64,000 bases of DNA from Treponema sp. UBA4873 (GCA_002399405.1 DHDP01000018.1:63339-127338); one strand, 5' to 3'. Shown: positions 16,937 through 26,271, counted from the first letter of the stretch. Numbers and translations: made by a program. Notes: a model not told the origin generated them from the letters alone.

Positions 16937-18720
16937 GAACCGGTGCCTTTCTGCGGCCCGTAATAGAACGTAACGGAAAGGTTCGTTATTTTTCTCCAGT
17001 CGTCTCTATTAATAATCACCGCTTTAATATCAGTTTTATTGCCGCCGGCGGTGCGTGCTGATGCAGGAACGGAAGTGACCCATTCGTTGTAGAGGTTTAC
17101 GCGCGTGCATTTTCCGTCGTCGCTTGCCGTATACGGTTCAGCCGTCAATGTCGTCGGTCGCCCGTTTACGGATATTTCTTTAATATCGATTATCCAGCCC
17201 GGAAAAAGCCGTTCGCCGTTTGCAACGGCGAGTGCGCAGAATGACGTACTGAATGAATCCTTTGAAAACGCAAGCGAGACTGTGTATGTCCCTTCTCCCG
17301 TAATTTCGACATCAGCCGGAGTCACGTTCTTTGACTTTGAATCAGGATTGTATGCATCTCCGACGCTGTATGTGTTTGCATAATCGCCGCTGCTGTACAT
17401 AATCCATGCGACCACTTTATCCTGTTTTCCTGCAAACTGATTTGCGCTGAACGAGTCAGGGGCTTTTTTCAGATTGACGGCGATATTTTTCCGCGCATCG
17501 GCGGCCAGTTCGTCCTGTGAGAGATTTGCTTCTTTTTGCCGGCTGCGGGAATTGAATAATTCCGCGATGTTTTTGTCGCGCAGTTTTCCCGCTTTGCGGT
17601 CGAACCATGTGCTGCATTCCCAGAGCATCGGGCAGTAGCCGTACATATCGCAGTTCGAAAGAAAATTGTCGAAGTAAGCGGGAGAGTCGTGATTAATTTT
17701 ATTATTTTTGTCTATTGATGCCTGATACTCACCGATAACGACGCCGTATCCCTGTTTTACAAATCTGTCCATTTTCGAAAGGGCGTCGTTCTGCTCGCGG
17801 TATTCCCTTGCAGTTCCCCAGTGCTCCGCACTTGCGTTGTCTCCGCAGAATGCCCACGGCGTGTAATAGTGAACTGAAATGAGGAGTCTGCCCGTCACTC
17901 TATCTTTCGGCATGACGAAGCGCGCGTCGCATGTTTTGTCGATGTCCGTATTGTACCCCGGAATGAGCAGAAAGCGCAGACTGTTGTTACCGCCTGTACC
18001 GCGGACGGTGTCGACAAAAGTCTGATTAATAAGATTTGCCGTTTTGTAGCATTCGTCTTCCGTAAGTGTCCCGCTGTCCTTACAGACATTCACATCGTTG
18101 AGACGGCTGCCTATTTCTTCGTTGCCGCCTTCAAAAATGACGTAATCGGAATAATTTTTAAAACGGTTTGAGATCTGCGTCCACATGGCGACGTACAGTT
18201 CCATGGCGTCTTTTTGTGTCTGCGGATTGGCCGAACCGAACATGCCCCACCAGCCGCCGTCCCAGTGATCGTTGAATACGACGTAAAGACCGGCATCGAG
18301 CGCATAGTTTACTATTGTTTCAACGCGGTCGAGATACGCCCTGTTGATGGTATAGTCTCCTTTTTCATATGCCATTGCGTTTGTCCATGCGACGGGAATA
18401 CGGATGGAATCGAAGCCGTTTTTTTTATAGGCTTTCATCTGCGCTGCCGTAGTGACTGGCTGTCCCCAGAGCTGTTCATATTTTTCAGAAGCTTCCTCTG
18501 TTCCCATTTTGTCGGTCCGGTACGCTTCCATCGTATTGCCGAGGTTTACGCCGTTTCCCATACGCCGGGTAAGCTCAACAGCCGTAAGTTCGGTACGCAT
18601 TGTCTGCGGTGTCTGTACAGTCGTGCTGTCTGTACCGGAAACAGCACTATGGGGAAAAGCAGTACCGGAGGCAAGTAAAGACAGGCAGAATACAATGTTA
18701 ATTTTTTCAGTCAGTTTCAT
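16927..18720 (-). CDS. GH5 family endo-glycanase (cellulase-like), secreted
   Basis: Secreted glycoside hydrolase of 597 residues with an N-terminal signal peptide (about 1-22) and a clear ribosome site (GGAG) before ATG 18720. The GH5 TIM barrel spans about 45-380. GNGVNLGNTMEAY is the beta-1 motif, GFDSIRIPVAW the beta-3 motif, the acid/base is Glu201 in EGGNEEIG, and the nucleophile is Glu331 in VVIGEYQAS. The sequence around the acid/base resembles the GH5_4 branch (endo-glucanase/xyloglucanase), but the subfamily is not proven. About 180 C-terminal residues (from about 415) form a beta-rich module, perhaps carbohydrate-binding. It lies 31 bp after the AraC-type regulator gene on the same strand, so it is probably regulated with it. 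Confidence 0.88.
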   Translation of the reverse strand: MKLTEKINIVFCLSLLASGTAFPHSAVSGTDSTTVQTPQTMRTELTAVELTRRMGNGVNLGNTMEAYRTDKMGTEEASEKYEQLWGQPVTTAAQMKAYKKNGFDSIRIPVAWTNAMAYEKGDYTINRAYLDRVETIVNYALDAGLYVVFNDHWDGGWWGMFGSANPQTQKDAMELYVAMWTQISNRFKNYSDYVIFEGGNEEIGSRLNDVNVCKDSGTLTEDECYKTANLINQTFVDTVRGTGGNNSLRFLLIPGYNTDIDKTCDARFVMPKDRVTGRLLISVHYYTPWAFCGDNASAEHWGTAREYREQNDALSKMDRFVKQGYGVVIGEYQASIDKNNKINHDSPAYFDNFLSNCDMYGYCPMLWECSTWFDRKAGKLRDKNIAELFNSRSRQKEANLSQDELAADARKNIAVNLKKAPDSFSANQFAGKQDKVVAWIMYSSGDYANTYSVGDAYNPDSKSKNVTPADVEITGEGTYTVSLAFSKDSFSTSFCALAVANGERLFPGWIIDIKEISVNGRPTTLTAEPYTASDDGKCTRVNLYNEWVTSVPASARTAGGNKTDIKAVIINRDDWRKITNLSVTFYYGPQKGTGSQS

Positions 18721-18751
18721 ATTTTCTCCAAATTTAAGTTTTTACCGTTAA

Positions 18752-20404
18752 TTATTCATTTTCCAAAAGCGACGTTTGTTTTTTTATTTTGTTTACTGTG
18801 ATTTGCAGGGAATGTTCTAAGTTAAATGGAGGCTGATTTCCCGCCTCAGGGGACATACGTTCGATTACACTGTCTGATTTTTCGGAGTAGAAATGTTTTT
18901 CCCTGAACTGCTTGGGAGTAACTTTAACATATTTACGAAATTTCAGATAAAAATAATCAGGATTTGTGTATCCGACTATCGTCGAAATATTGTAGATTTT
19001 GAGATTTGTTGAAGAAAGCATTTTTTTCGCCGCTTCTATTCTGGTCATATCCATATACGTATTAAACGATACTCCCGTTATTTTTTTGAATTTTTTCCCG
19101 AGATAGGCGCTGTTACAGTTGAAAATTGTACCGAGATCTTCAAGTTTGAGATCAGAACGGTAATTATGCCTTATGTATTGAATCACTTTTGAGATAGTGG
19201 CCTCGGAGGAATTCTTATTAAACGATTCTGTCAGAACGGACGTAAAATTCTTAACTGCCGCCAGAACTCCTGAAAGGTAGTGCTGTTCGTATATAGCGTT
19301 TACGAGATCAAGCACCTGCGGCGTGTTTAATTGCTTTTCCGGGTATTTTTCATGCAGGTGGTTATATATTTCAATAACGAAGGCCATGAACATTTTTTTT
19401 ACGGTCTGCGGAGTGTATCTGCCGGTCCTGAAAATATCTTTCTGTTGTGCTAAAAAACGATCTTCGCCGATGATGTCGTATGTTTCTATGAACGTCAGCA
19501 GTTCGGAAACATGCGGCAGCAGCGGGTTCGGTTTGATAATTCCCGATTGTTCGGGAATCAGATCTTTTTCCTCCAGAAATAATGTATTTTCCGAAAAAAA
19601 TAATATATCAAATAATTTTTGTGCCGTTTTATACGATTGCAATGCTCCCTTAAGACCGGCTGATGAAGGTCCTACAGCTGCTACGGAACCTCCGTTTTGT
19701 TTTCCGTATTTTTCACAAAAACGGGCGAGATAACGGAGCACAGTGTTTTCCGGCGTATTTCTTACTACGGCAGTGAGAAACGAATTCTGTGTAAAGAACA
19801 TGATATCCGCGAACGGAAAAAAATCCGCGACAACCTTCTGCAGCTGCGGCATTTTATCCGAAAAACCGCAGCAAACGGAAGAAAAAAGAATCACCTGATA
19901 AAACTCGGTATCGTCGGACTGTTTCCCGAACTCAGAATCGATTACGCCTGTTGCGAGCATCTTTTCAAATTGTTTCCTGTATTCTGCATCAGAAACCGGC
20001 ATACTTATTGGTTTGTTTTTTGCGGAAAGTAAAGCGGCGAGTTCATTCAGCTTATCTTCAAGCATATCTTCGTCTACCGGTTTTAAAAGATATCCTTGTG
20101 CTCCGTAATTTACCGATTTTTGTGCATATTCAAAATCGGAATACCCCGTAAGTATTAGGAATAACGGTTTGTATGCACCAGCCGGGGAATTATGATATTT
20201 TTCAAGGATATCAAGCCCTGAAATTCCCGGCATTGTGATGTCGAGCAGCACGAGATGCGGTTCGTATTCCTTTATTTTTCTGAGAGCTGTTTCTCCGCAA
20301 TCGGCTTCCCCGCAGATGGTGAAGCCGTACTTTTCCCAGTCAATAAAACGACAGAGACCGTTTCTTATAATTTCTTCATCGTCGACAATAAGAACTTTAT
20401 ACAT
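18752..20404 (-). CDS. YesN-type response regulator, AraC DNA-binding domain
   Basis: Cytoplasmic transcription factor of 550 residues. Receiver domain 1-120 has acidic residues Asp8/Asp9, phospho-acceptor Asp55 in LLDITMPG, and the conserved Lys in YLLKPVDED. A long middle region (about 130-400) has no recognised motif. The AraC/XylS helix-turn-helix pair is at about 408-504 (LEDLGTIFNCNSAYLGKKFKK; YNISTIVGYTNPDYFYLKFRKY), followed by about 46 further residues. The likely partner is the YesM-type kinase at 9889, which also lacks a neighbouring partner. It would control the permease and GH5 genes of this block. The ribosome site is weak. Confidence 0.93.
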   Translation of the reverse strand: MYKVLIVDDEEIIRNGLCRFIDWEKYGFTICGEADCGETALRKIKEYEPHLVLLDITMPGISGLDILEKYHNSPAGAYKPLFLILTGYSDFEYAQKSVNYGAQGYLLKPVDEDMLEDKLNELAALLSAKNKPISMPVSDAEYRKQFEKMLATGVIDSEFGKQSDDTEFYQVILFSSVCCGFSDKMPQLQKVVADFFPFADIMFFTQNSFLTAVVRNTPENTVLRYLARFCEKYGKQNGGSVAAVGPSSAGLKGALQSYKTAQKLFDILFFSENTLFLEEKDLIPEQSGIIKPNPLLPHVSELLTFIETYDIIGEDRFLAQQKDIFRTGRYTPQTVKKMFMAFVIEIYNHLHEKYPEKQLNTPQVLDLVNAIYEQHYLSGVLAAVKNFTSVLTESFNKNSSEATISKVIQYIRHNYRSDLKLEDLGTIFNCNSAYLGKKFKKITGVSFNTYMDMTRIEAAKKMLSSTNLKIYNISTIVGYTNPDYFYLKFRKYVKVTPKQFREKHFYSEKSDSVIERMSPEAGNQPPFNLEHSLQITVNKIKKQTSLLENE

Positions 20405-20516
20405 TAGTTTCAGATACGCGAGAGCTGCTCCATTGGTTTATTAAAATATGCAGACGTTTTATTAACGCTGCATTTTCATCGGATATTATTGAAAAAAACA
20501 TCAGTCTGTCCGGAAA

Positions 20517-20562
20517 GACGGGGCCGTCCCGGAAGTTTTACTTACTTACGGACGGCTCCGTC
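20517..20562 (-). terminator. Large stem-loop after the barrel-protein gene
   Basis: GACGGGGCCGTCC (20517-20529) pairs with GGACGGCTCCGTC (20550-20562) with one mismatch, leaving a 20-nt loop. It lies 20 bp after the stop codon of the minus-strand porin gene. The nearest T run on that strand is about 18 nt further on (plus-strand A7 near 20492-20498), so it may act as an mRNA-stabilising hairpin as much as a terminator. Confidence 0.5.
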
Positions 20563-20581
20563 CTCACGTACAGACAAACGG

Positions 20582-21787
20582 TTAGAAAGTCACACGCGCT
20601 TCAAACGGTATTGTCCAGCCCCATGACGGTGACGAATCTTTCTTGTATGAATTGAAGCTTACACCGACATCCATAGTGCAGTTGCCGACCTTCAAATATA
20701 CTCCGGGATATACGTGAACGACGAATGTATCGGCGAAACTGTCCCCGTTGGCTTCCGTTCCGAAGCAGGACGGCGTGTAGTCTCCTCCATTGTCGTTCGA
20801 AAGATCCAGGAACGGTGTAATTGTGTCGTTGACTGCATACTTTACCCGCAGTTCATAAATCAGGTATGACGGATCGTCTTCTCCTGAATCCTGCTGGCGG
20901 TAGGTATACGGTATGCGTGCTTCAAATGTTACAGGGCCCGTTGCATACCGGAAATAGTTGTCGAACGTCACGCCTTCAAATCCGTAATACTGATTGAACA
21001 GCGTTCTGGGCTGCAGAAATCCGTATATATTGTCGGTCTTTACATCAAAACCGACTGTCAGCACTTTGTAGTAGTCGTCCCATGTCGACATTGAATATCC
21101 GTCCGGTTTTGAGGAACCGTCGGATCCCATGTCGCGCCATCCGAAACCTGCGGAAAATGTGTTGTTAATCTGATATTTTACCGTAGCACCCCAGTCCGTG
21201 TATGTGAGCGTATCTCCGTCTTTCGACCAGAGCGCATTTCCGAATCCTCCGCCGGTACCGAGATCTATTGTCAACGCCTGTATAGGATTGAATGTGATGT
21301 TAATACCGCCGCCTTCAACTCCCGTGTAGTTGCTGTATCTGAGGTACCAGCTTGTGGTACCTGTTGCACTTCCGCCGAGTCCGTCTTTCCACCAGTGAAG
21401 CTGTTCCGTGTAAAGATATGATCCGACGTTTCCGATTGCGACTTTTAATTGTTTCACCGGTTTGAACCAGAGATATGCACGTCTTGCATATACGACATTG
21501 TCGAGCGAGCTGGTGCTTCCGCTCGTATCAGTCAGATATGTTACGGTACTTGCCAGATTTGTCCACAATTCGAAGTGAGCTCCGAAGTTCTCTTCGCTTA
21601 TATTGAACACAAGCATATCGGCATCTTTCTGAGGCTGATTGTCCACTGTGGGACCATTAAATGTCGAACCGTCTCCGCTTCCACTGGCTAGTGTTCCCAA
21701 CATGTATACGCTTGCACTGAAATCAACAGCAAATGCAATCCCTGCAGTCATCAGTACAGACAGACATCCTGCAATTAATTTTTTCAT
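20582..21787 (-). CDS. Outer-membrane beta-barrel (porin-like) protein
   Basis: 401 residues with a cleavable signal peptide (cut near GIAFA-VDF). The rest consists of alternating polar and aromatic beta strands, such as FGAHFELWTNLAS, FSAGFGWRDMG and VTFEARIPYTYRQ, separated by Gly/Ser/Asp loops. The chain ends in EARVTF, with the terminal Phe usual for barrels inserted by the BAM machine. I infer a sugar porin of the outer membrane. It resembles uncharacterised spirochete barrels in style rather than any named protein. Its place beside sugar import genes supports uptake of oligosaccharides. AAGGGGGA precedes the start. Confidence 0.78.
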   Translation of the reverse strand: MKKLIAGCLSVLMTAGIAFAVDFSASVYMLGTLASGSGDGSTFNGPTVDNQPQKDADMLVFNISEENFGAHFELWTNLASTVTYLTDTSGSTSSLDNVVYARRAYLWFKPVKQLKVAIGNVGSYLYTEQLHWWKDGLGGSATGTTSWYLRYSNYTGVEGGGINITFNPIQALTIDLGTGGGFGNALWSKDGDTLTYTDWGATVKYQINNTFSAGFGWRDMGSDGSSKPDGYSMSTWDDYYKVLTVGFDVKTDNIYGFLQPRTLFNQYYGFEGVTFDNYFRYATGPVTFEARIPYTYRQQDSGEDDPSYLIYELRVKYAVNDTITPFLDLSNDNGGDYTPSCFGTEANGDSFADTFVVHVYPGVYLKVGNCTMDVGVSFNSYKKDSSPSWGWTIPFEARVTF

Positions 21788-21849
21788 TTTAACAAATCCC
21801 CCTTAATTAGGTACTTCATTCAGATACTTTTCTGGCGCCAATAGAAACA

Positions 21850-21879
21850 GTTTATGACCATGTTTCGAAATCCATAAAC
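21850..21879. promoter_or_regulatory. Dyad element upstream of the porin gene
   Basis: GTTTATG (21850-21856) and CATAAAC (21873-21879) form perfect inverted arms around the palindrome TTTCGAAA (21863-21870). It lies 63-92 bp before the porin start, where an operator is plausible. The regulator is unknown. The remaining gap to 22079 is AT-rich and otherwise holds only a distant inverted repeat (21907-21916 with 21996-22005). Confidence 0.3.
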
Positions 21880-22079
21880 CGTAATTTTTGCTATAAAAAA
21901 CTATAAAAATTGCACAGGTACGGATGAACGAAAACCCGTAGGAGGACAACCTCTGGTTTAATATTTTTTTAATTGTCAAATTTCTGGAGAATACATGTGC
22001 AATTTGTCCCGTTCTCCGCTTTTTAATACTCTAGTATCCTTGAAGAAATGGTGGAAAAAAAGAAAGATTTGCCGGGTAT

Positions 22080-22510
22080 TTGAAATCTATGGCGGAATTC
22101 AGGTTTAAAAGCATGCTAGTGGAAATATGGAATGCCGGCGGTGGTACCGTCGGCGGACAGGCATATAAAAATATTCCTTTTTATTCAATAAACAGGGAAT
22201 ACGATATTTACGTTAATAATCCGGTGGCTGTGTCATTTGAGGCTGCGGATGGAAGAGCATCCGGAGTACAATATACTGTTCCGGGAGAATCACCGGAACA
22301 GTATATTATTTTCGGACCAACGACGAAAAAAAATCCGGAACGCTGCACCGCATTGACAAAGCGTTCTGCTTTACCTCCTAAATGGACGTTTTGTTCGCGT
22401 CTGCCGGTTTCATCTACAACTTCGTATGACGGGAGTACAGTCATGCGGTTTATTGACGGAATGCCCGAATGCCTGATACCGCTGCCGGTTTTCCATTTTA
22501 ACTGTTTCCC
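22080..22510 (+). pseudogene. Remnant of a GH31 alpha-xylosidase (YicI-like)
   Basis: The frame from 22080 (TTG, no ribosome site) encodes about 140 residues that match the middle-to-front of YicI-type alpha-xylosidases: VEIWNAGGGT, AYKNIPFYSINREYDIYVNN, and the pair ALPPKWTFC ... SFT-like segment, IDGMPECLIPLPVFHFNCF. An intact enzyme has about 770 residues. Here roughly 180 N-terminal residues and everything after FHFNCF, including both catalytic Asp residues, are gone. The frame runs on to 22580 with unrelated sequence and overlaps the start of the SGNH hydrolase gene. I read it as a deletion relic, not a working protein. The alignment is from memory of the family. Confidence 0.72.
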
Positions 22511-22576
22511 GATGACGGAAACGTACGGTCGCATGGGACTCCCCCTGCGGATGTGCCGACTGCCGGCAGAAAAAAT

Positions 22577-23221
22577 ATGATGCTGGAAAAAGGCAGCCGT
22601 CTTGTCATGGCGGGGGATTCCGTAACAGACTGCAACAGAAACTATACGCTGCCGCCGTGCTTCTGGAGCACATGGGGCGACGGCTACGTACACGTCGTCT
22701 ATTCGTCGCTTCTTGCTTTCGCTCCCGACAGGAACATCATGGTTATTAATCAGGGAGTAAGCGGAAACACGTCGGAAGATCTGAAGGTCCGCTGGGATAA
22801 GGATATCATGACGCTGAACCCCGATTACGTTTCCGTCATGATAGGTATAAACGACGTCTGGCGTCATTTTGACAGCGTCGTGCGTCAGGAAAAACTCATT
22901 GACAGGAATCAGTTTCATGCAAATCTGCGTGAAATAATGAATAGGACCGTTCCCTCCGTAAAAAAAGTTTTTCTCATGACGCCCGTCATGTTTGAAATTA
23001 ATAAAAACGAACCGATGTTTGTCATGCTCAGGGAATACGACGCCGTCATACGGAAAGTGGCGGAAGAGTTCGATCAGCCGTTCATCGACTGCCAGTCGCG
23101 TGTCGATGCCGTTCTGAAATATCAGCATCCGTATATGTTTACGACCGACCGCGTTCATCCGAATCTGCCCGGACATATGATTCTCGCAAAATGTTTTCTC
23201 GATGCGGTCGGACTTGAATGA
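22577..23221 (+). CDS. SGNH/GDSL-type hydrolase (carbohydrate esterase-like)
   Basis: Cytoplasmic esterase or lipase of about 214 residues with no signal peptide. Block I is VMAGDSVTD with nucleophile Ser15, block II has Gly in NQGVSGNTSEDL, block III is MIGINDVW, and block V is DRVHPNLPGH with the catalytic Asp/His. This is the small SGNH family that often deacetylates plant oligosaccharides. The start is placed at 22577 because homologues begin just before a similar KGSRLVMAGDS; an open frame from 22553 exists. There is no clear ribosome site, and the gene begins in the debris of the GH31 remnant, so its expression may depend on a promoter inside that relic. Confidence 0.85.
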   Translation: MMLEKGSRLVMAGDSVTDCNRNYTLPPCFWSTWGDGYVHVVYSSLLAFAPDRNIMVINQGVSGNTSEDLKVRWDKDIMTLNPDYVSVMIGINDVWRHFDSVVRQEKLIDRNQFHANLREIMNRTVPSVKKVFLMTPVMFEINKNEPMFVMLREYDAVIRKVAEEFDQPFIDCQSRVDAVLKYQHPYMFTTDRVHPNLPGHMILAKCFLDAVGLE

Positions 23222-23352
23222 TTTTCCTGTGCACATATTCAACCGGGAAAGCGGTCAGAGGAAAAAAGTATAGGGGAAAAACCCGATAGCATTATTCGGA
23301 AACCGCTATAGAATAATAAAGTTGAAAACGCAGTGGGAGTGTGTAATGGATT

Positions 23353-26268
23353 ATGAAAATGATGAAATTAATTAAAATTCTGCTGATATTTTTTACAACT
23401 GTTATTGTGCTCGTTCTGGCGAACAGGCTTACACCCGTCAAGGATTATCACGAAAAATATAACGGTACGGATTTTTCTGCTGGTGCAGGAAACATTCAGC
23501 GTACCGACACATATCAGCAGTACCTTGCCGGATACAGCAATACAGCTCTGCCTGCGGATGATGTGAATGTGCCTGTTTCTGCTTTTGAGGGTGGAACGGA
23601 TACCGGTGTAACGATTCTTGCTGAATATAAAGGGAGAGAAAATGTAGTCATTCAGAATGACGGGGCGGTTGTTTCATGGAATGTCGATGTACCGGCGGAA
23701 GGTTTTTACAATGTGGAAGTGGATTATATAGCGATTCCTTCCCGCGGCGGCAGCATGGAGCGTACAATAAAAATAAATGGTACGCTTCCGTTTGACGGTG
23801 CCGATTCACTTACCTTCAGCCGGCTTTGGGCGGACGGGAAGAAAATTTCATATGATAATCAGGGTAATGCCATCCGTCCGGAGCAGGCTGAAGTATTTGA
23901 CTGGCAGACAAAACTCTGCCGCAGCAACAACGGATATGTTGTCGAGCCGTACCGGTTTTATTTTGCGAAAGGGAGAAATACGCTTTCCCTTATTGCTGAT
24001 AACGAACCTATGGGGATAAGCGGAATAACCCTTAGAGCCGTACATGATACAGCTTCGTATGATGAATATGCTGCGTCCGAACCAGTCGATTCAGGAAGAG
24101 CGAATAAAAATTGTTCAATGAAAATACAGGGAGAGGACGCTGCGCTGCGTTCCGATCCTTCCCTGTTTGCACGGTACGACCGTTCGTCGCCTGTTACTGA
24201 ACCGTACAGTATAACACATACCGTATTGAACTATATCGGCGGCGATATGTGGAAATCGTGCGGGCAGTGGATACAGTGGAATATGAAAATTCCGGCGGCC
24301 GGATGGTATACGATTTCAATAAAGGGCCGGCAGAATTATCAGCGCGGCTATATATCCTGCCGTACGGTATATATTGACGGAAAAATTCCGTTCAGTGCGC
24401 TGAAATCAGTCGGATTTCCGTACAGCGCCGACTGGAACATGGTGACGCTTGCCGATGAAAATGGTTCGCCGTATAAATTCTATCTGACGGAAGGAACCCA
24501 TACAATCAGACTTGAGGCGACTCTCGGCGACATGGGTAATCTCATAAGCAATTTAGAGGACAGCATTTACCGGTTGAATACCATATACCGCACAATTCTG
24601 GTCCTTACCGGCTCTCAACCCGACGCAACCCGTGATTACAACATCGATGAGGTATATCCGGAAGAGGTGAAGGCGATGAAACTCGAAAGTGAACGTCTTT
24701 ACCGTATGGTTGATGAATATGCTGCATATACCGGACAGAAATCGGACAAGATTGCACCTGCGCAGACGCTTGCCATCCAGCTTGAGAAGTTTTACAACCA
24801 TCCTGATCAGATTACAAAAGCTTTCACGACGTTCAAAGACAATATTACGTCCCTCGGTACGTCGCTGCTGAATCTGAGCGAGACAAAACTTGATGTCGAC
24901 TGTATTCTTATTAATAGTGCCGATGTTCCGGTAAAATTTCATAAAGCAAATTTTGTCCGAAGGCTCCTGCATGAAACAAAATCATTCTTCGCATCGTTCT
25001 TTATAGATTACAGCTCGCTCGGTAACATCTACAGTAAACACGATAAGGATGTTGTTACTGTATGGCTTGTAACCGGGCGCGACCAGAATACAATTCTCAA
25101 GAACATGGTCGACGAAACATTTACGCCTCAATCCGGGGTAAAAGTGAATGTACGGCTTGTCAATGCGAACGCGATTCTTTCTGCCGTCGTTGCCGGTAAG
25201 GGTCCTGACGTTGTTCTTTCCGTAGGATCAACTACTGCGGTTGATTACGCCATGCGTAATGCCGATGTAGATCTTACTCAGTTTCCTGATTTTGATGATA
25301 CGATAAAACAGTTTTATCCGAGTGCGTATGAATCATTCAAATACAACGGCGGTGTATATGCGCTGCCCGAGACTGAAACATTTAATCTGTTGTTTTACCG
25401 CAGGGATATTCTGCAGCAGCTCGGCCTTTCCGTTCCTGATACGTGGGATGAACTGATTGCGATGTTTCCGACCCTCCAGGGTAATAATCTGTCGGTTGCA
25501 ATTCCCTATACGAGCATTCAGAATCCGAATCTCTCGTTCTTTTATTCGTTAGTATTCCAGAATGGCGGCAGAGTATACAATGCTGCGGGAACAAAAACTG
25601 CACTCGACAGTGAGGCCGGAATTTCCGCGTTCAAACTGTATACCAACTTTTTTAATAATTACGGCCTGCCTGCAGAATATGATTTTCTCAACCGGTTCCG
25701 TTCAGGAGAGATGCCTGTCGGAATTGTCGATTATACAAATTACAATACACTTACCGTCTCGGCTCCGGAAATAAAAGGCGTGTGGGATTTTGCGCTCCTT
25801 CCGGGCACGCTGCGTACCGATGCATCAGGAAAACAGTATACAGACCGTACAACAAATACGAGCGGGGCGTGCTGCATTATGATACGGCCGAAAAGTGAAA
25901 CAGTAAAACAGAACGCATGGAAGTTCATGAAATGGTGGGTTTCGACTCCGACTCAGCTCAGATTCGGACGCGAGATGGAAGCGTTACTCGGATCGTCCGC
26001 ACGGTATGCAACCGCGAACGTCGAAGCACTCAAACAGCTTTCATGGAGTTCAAGACAGCTTGAGATTCTGCTTGCATCGCTTGATTCGTCGGAAGGACTT
26101 CCGGAAGTGCCGGGCAGTTATTACACACCGCGTCATGTGACGAATGCCGTACGCAAAATTATAAACGAGAAAGAGGATCCGAGGGAGACTATGATTGATT
26201 ATGCAAGAAAAGTAAACGAGGAACTGACAAAAAAACGTCAGGAATTCGGCCTGCCGACAGAGGAATAA
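23353..26268 (+). CDS. Membrane-anchored carbohydrate-module/solute-binding fusion protein
   Basis: A 971-residue protein, about twice the size of a normal binding protein. An uncleaved N-terminal membrane anchor (about 5-24, no lipobox) is followed by two similar beta-sandwich modules (about 70-240 and 255-410). Each has a pattern like VSWNVDVPAEGFYNVEVDY or IQWNMKIPAAGWYTISIKG, reminiscent of CBM6/35-type folds. An alpha-helical linker (about 420-560) leads to a type-1 solute-binding domain (about 565-930: VVTVWLVTGRDQNTIL, VVAGKGPDVVLSVG, WKFMKWWVSTPTQLRFG). It begins a nine-gene operon and abuts the first permease by 3 bp. I infer capture of a large glycan at the membrane; the ligand is unknown. 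Confidence 0.85.
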   Translation: MKMMKLIKILLIFFTTVIVLVLANRLTPVKDYHEKYNGTDFSAGAGNIQRTDTYQQYLAGYSNTALPADDVNVPVSAFEGGTDTGVTILAEYKGRENVVIQNDGAVVSWNVDVPAEGFYNVEVDYIAIPSRGGSMERTIKINGTLPFDGADSLTFSRLWADGKKISYDNQGNAIRPEQAEVFDWQTKLCRSNNGYVVEPYRFYFAKGRNTLSLIADNEPMGISGITLRAVHDTASYDEYAASEPVDSGRANKNCSMKIQGEDAALRSDPSLFARYDRSSPVTEPYSITHTVLNYIGGDMWKSCGQWIQWNMKIPAAGWYTISIKGRQNYQRGYISCRTVYIDGKIPFSALKSVGFPYSADWNMVTLADENGSPYKFYLTEGTHTIRLEATLGDMGNLISNLEDSIYRLNTIYRTILVLTGSQPDATRDYNIDEVYPEEVKAMKLESERLYRMVDEYAAYTGQKSDKIAPAQTLAIQLEKFYNHPDQITKAFTTFKDNITSLGTSLLNLSETKLDVDCILINSADVPVKFHKANFVRRLLHETKSFFASFFIDYSSLGNIYSKHDKDVVTVWLVTGRDQNTILKNMVDETFTPQSGVKVNVRLVNANAILSAVVAGKGPDVVLSVGSTTAVDYAMRNADVDLTQFPDFDDTIKQFYPSAYESFKYNGGVYALPETETFNLLFYRRDILQQLGLSVPDTWDELIAMFPTLQGNNLSVAIPYTSIQNPNLSFFYSLVFQNGGRVYNAAGTKTALDSEAGISAFKLYTNFFNNYGLPAEYDFLNRFRSGEMPVGIVDYTNYNTLTVSAPEIKGVWDFALLPGTLRTDASGKQYTDRTTNTSGACCIMIRPKSETVKQNAWKFMKWWVSTPTQLRFGREMEALLGSSARYATANVEALKQLSWSSRQLEILLASLDSSEGLPEVPGSYYTPRHVTNAVRKIINEKEDPRETMIDYARKVNEELTKKRQEFGLPTEE

Positions 26269-26271
26269 AAA

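Noticed and set aside
20517..20562. Riboswitch in the gap between the regulator and porin genes
   Set aside because: A single long stem-loop after the porin stop explains the structure; no conserved aptamer pattern was seen.
22208..23242. Long minus-strand frame of 344 codons
   Set aside because: It lies opposite the GH31 remnant and the SGNH gene, whose motifs are clear on the plus strand; its translation has no recognisable fold, and it is His/Arg-rich as mirror frames are.
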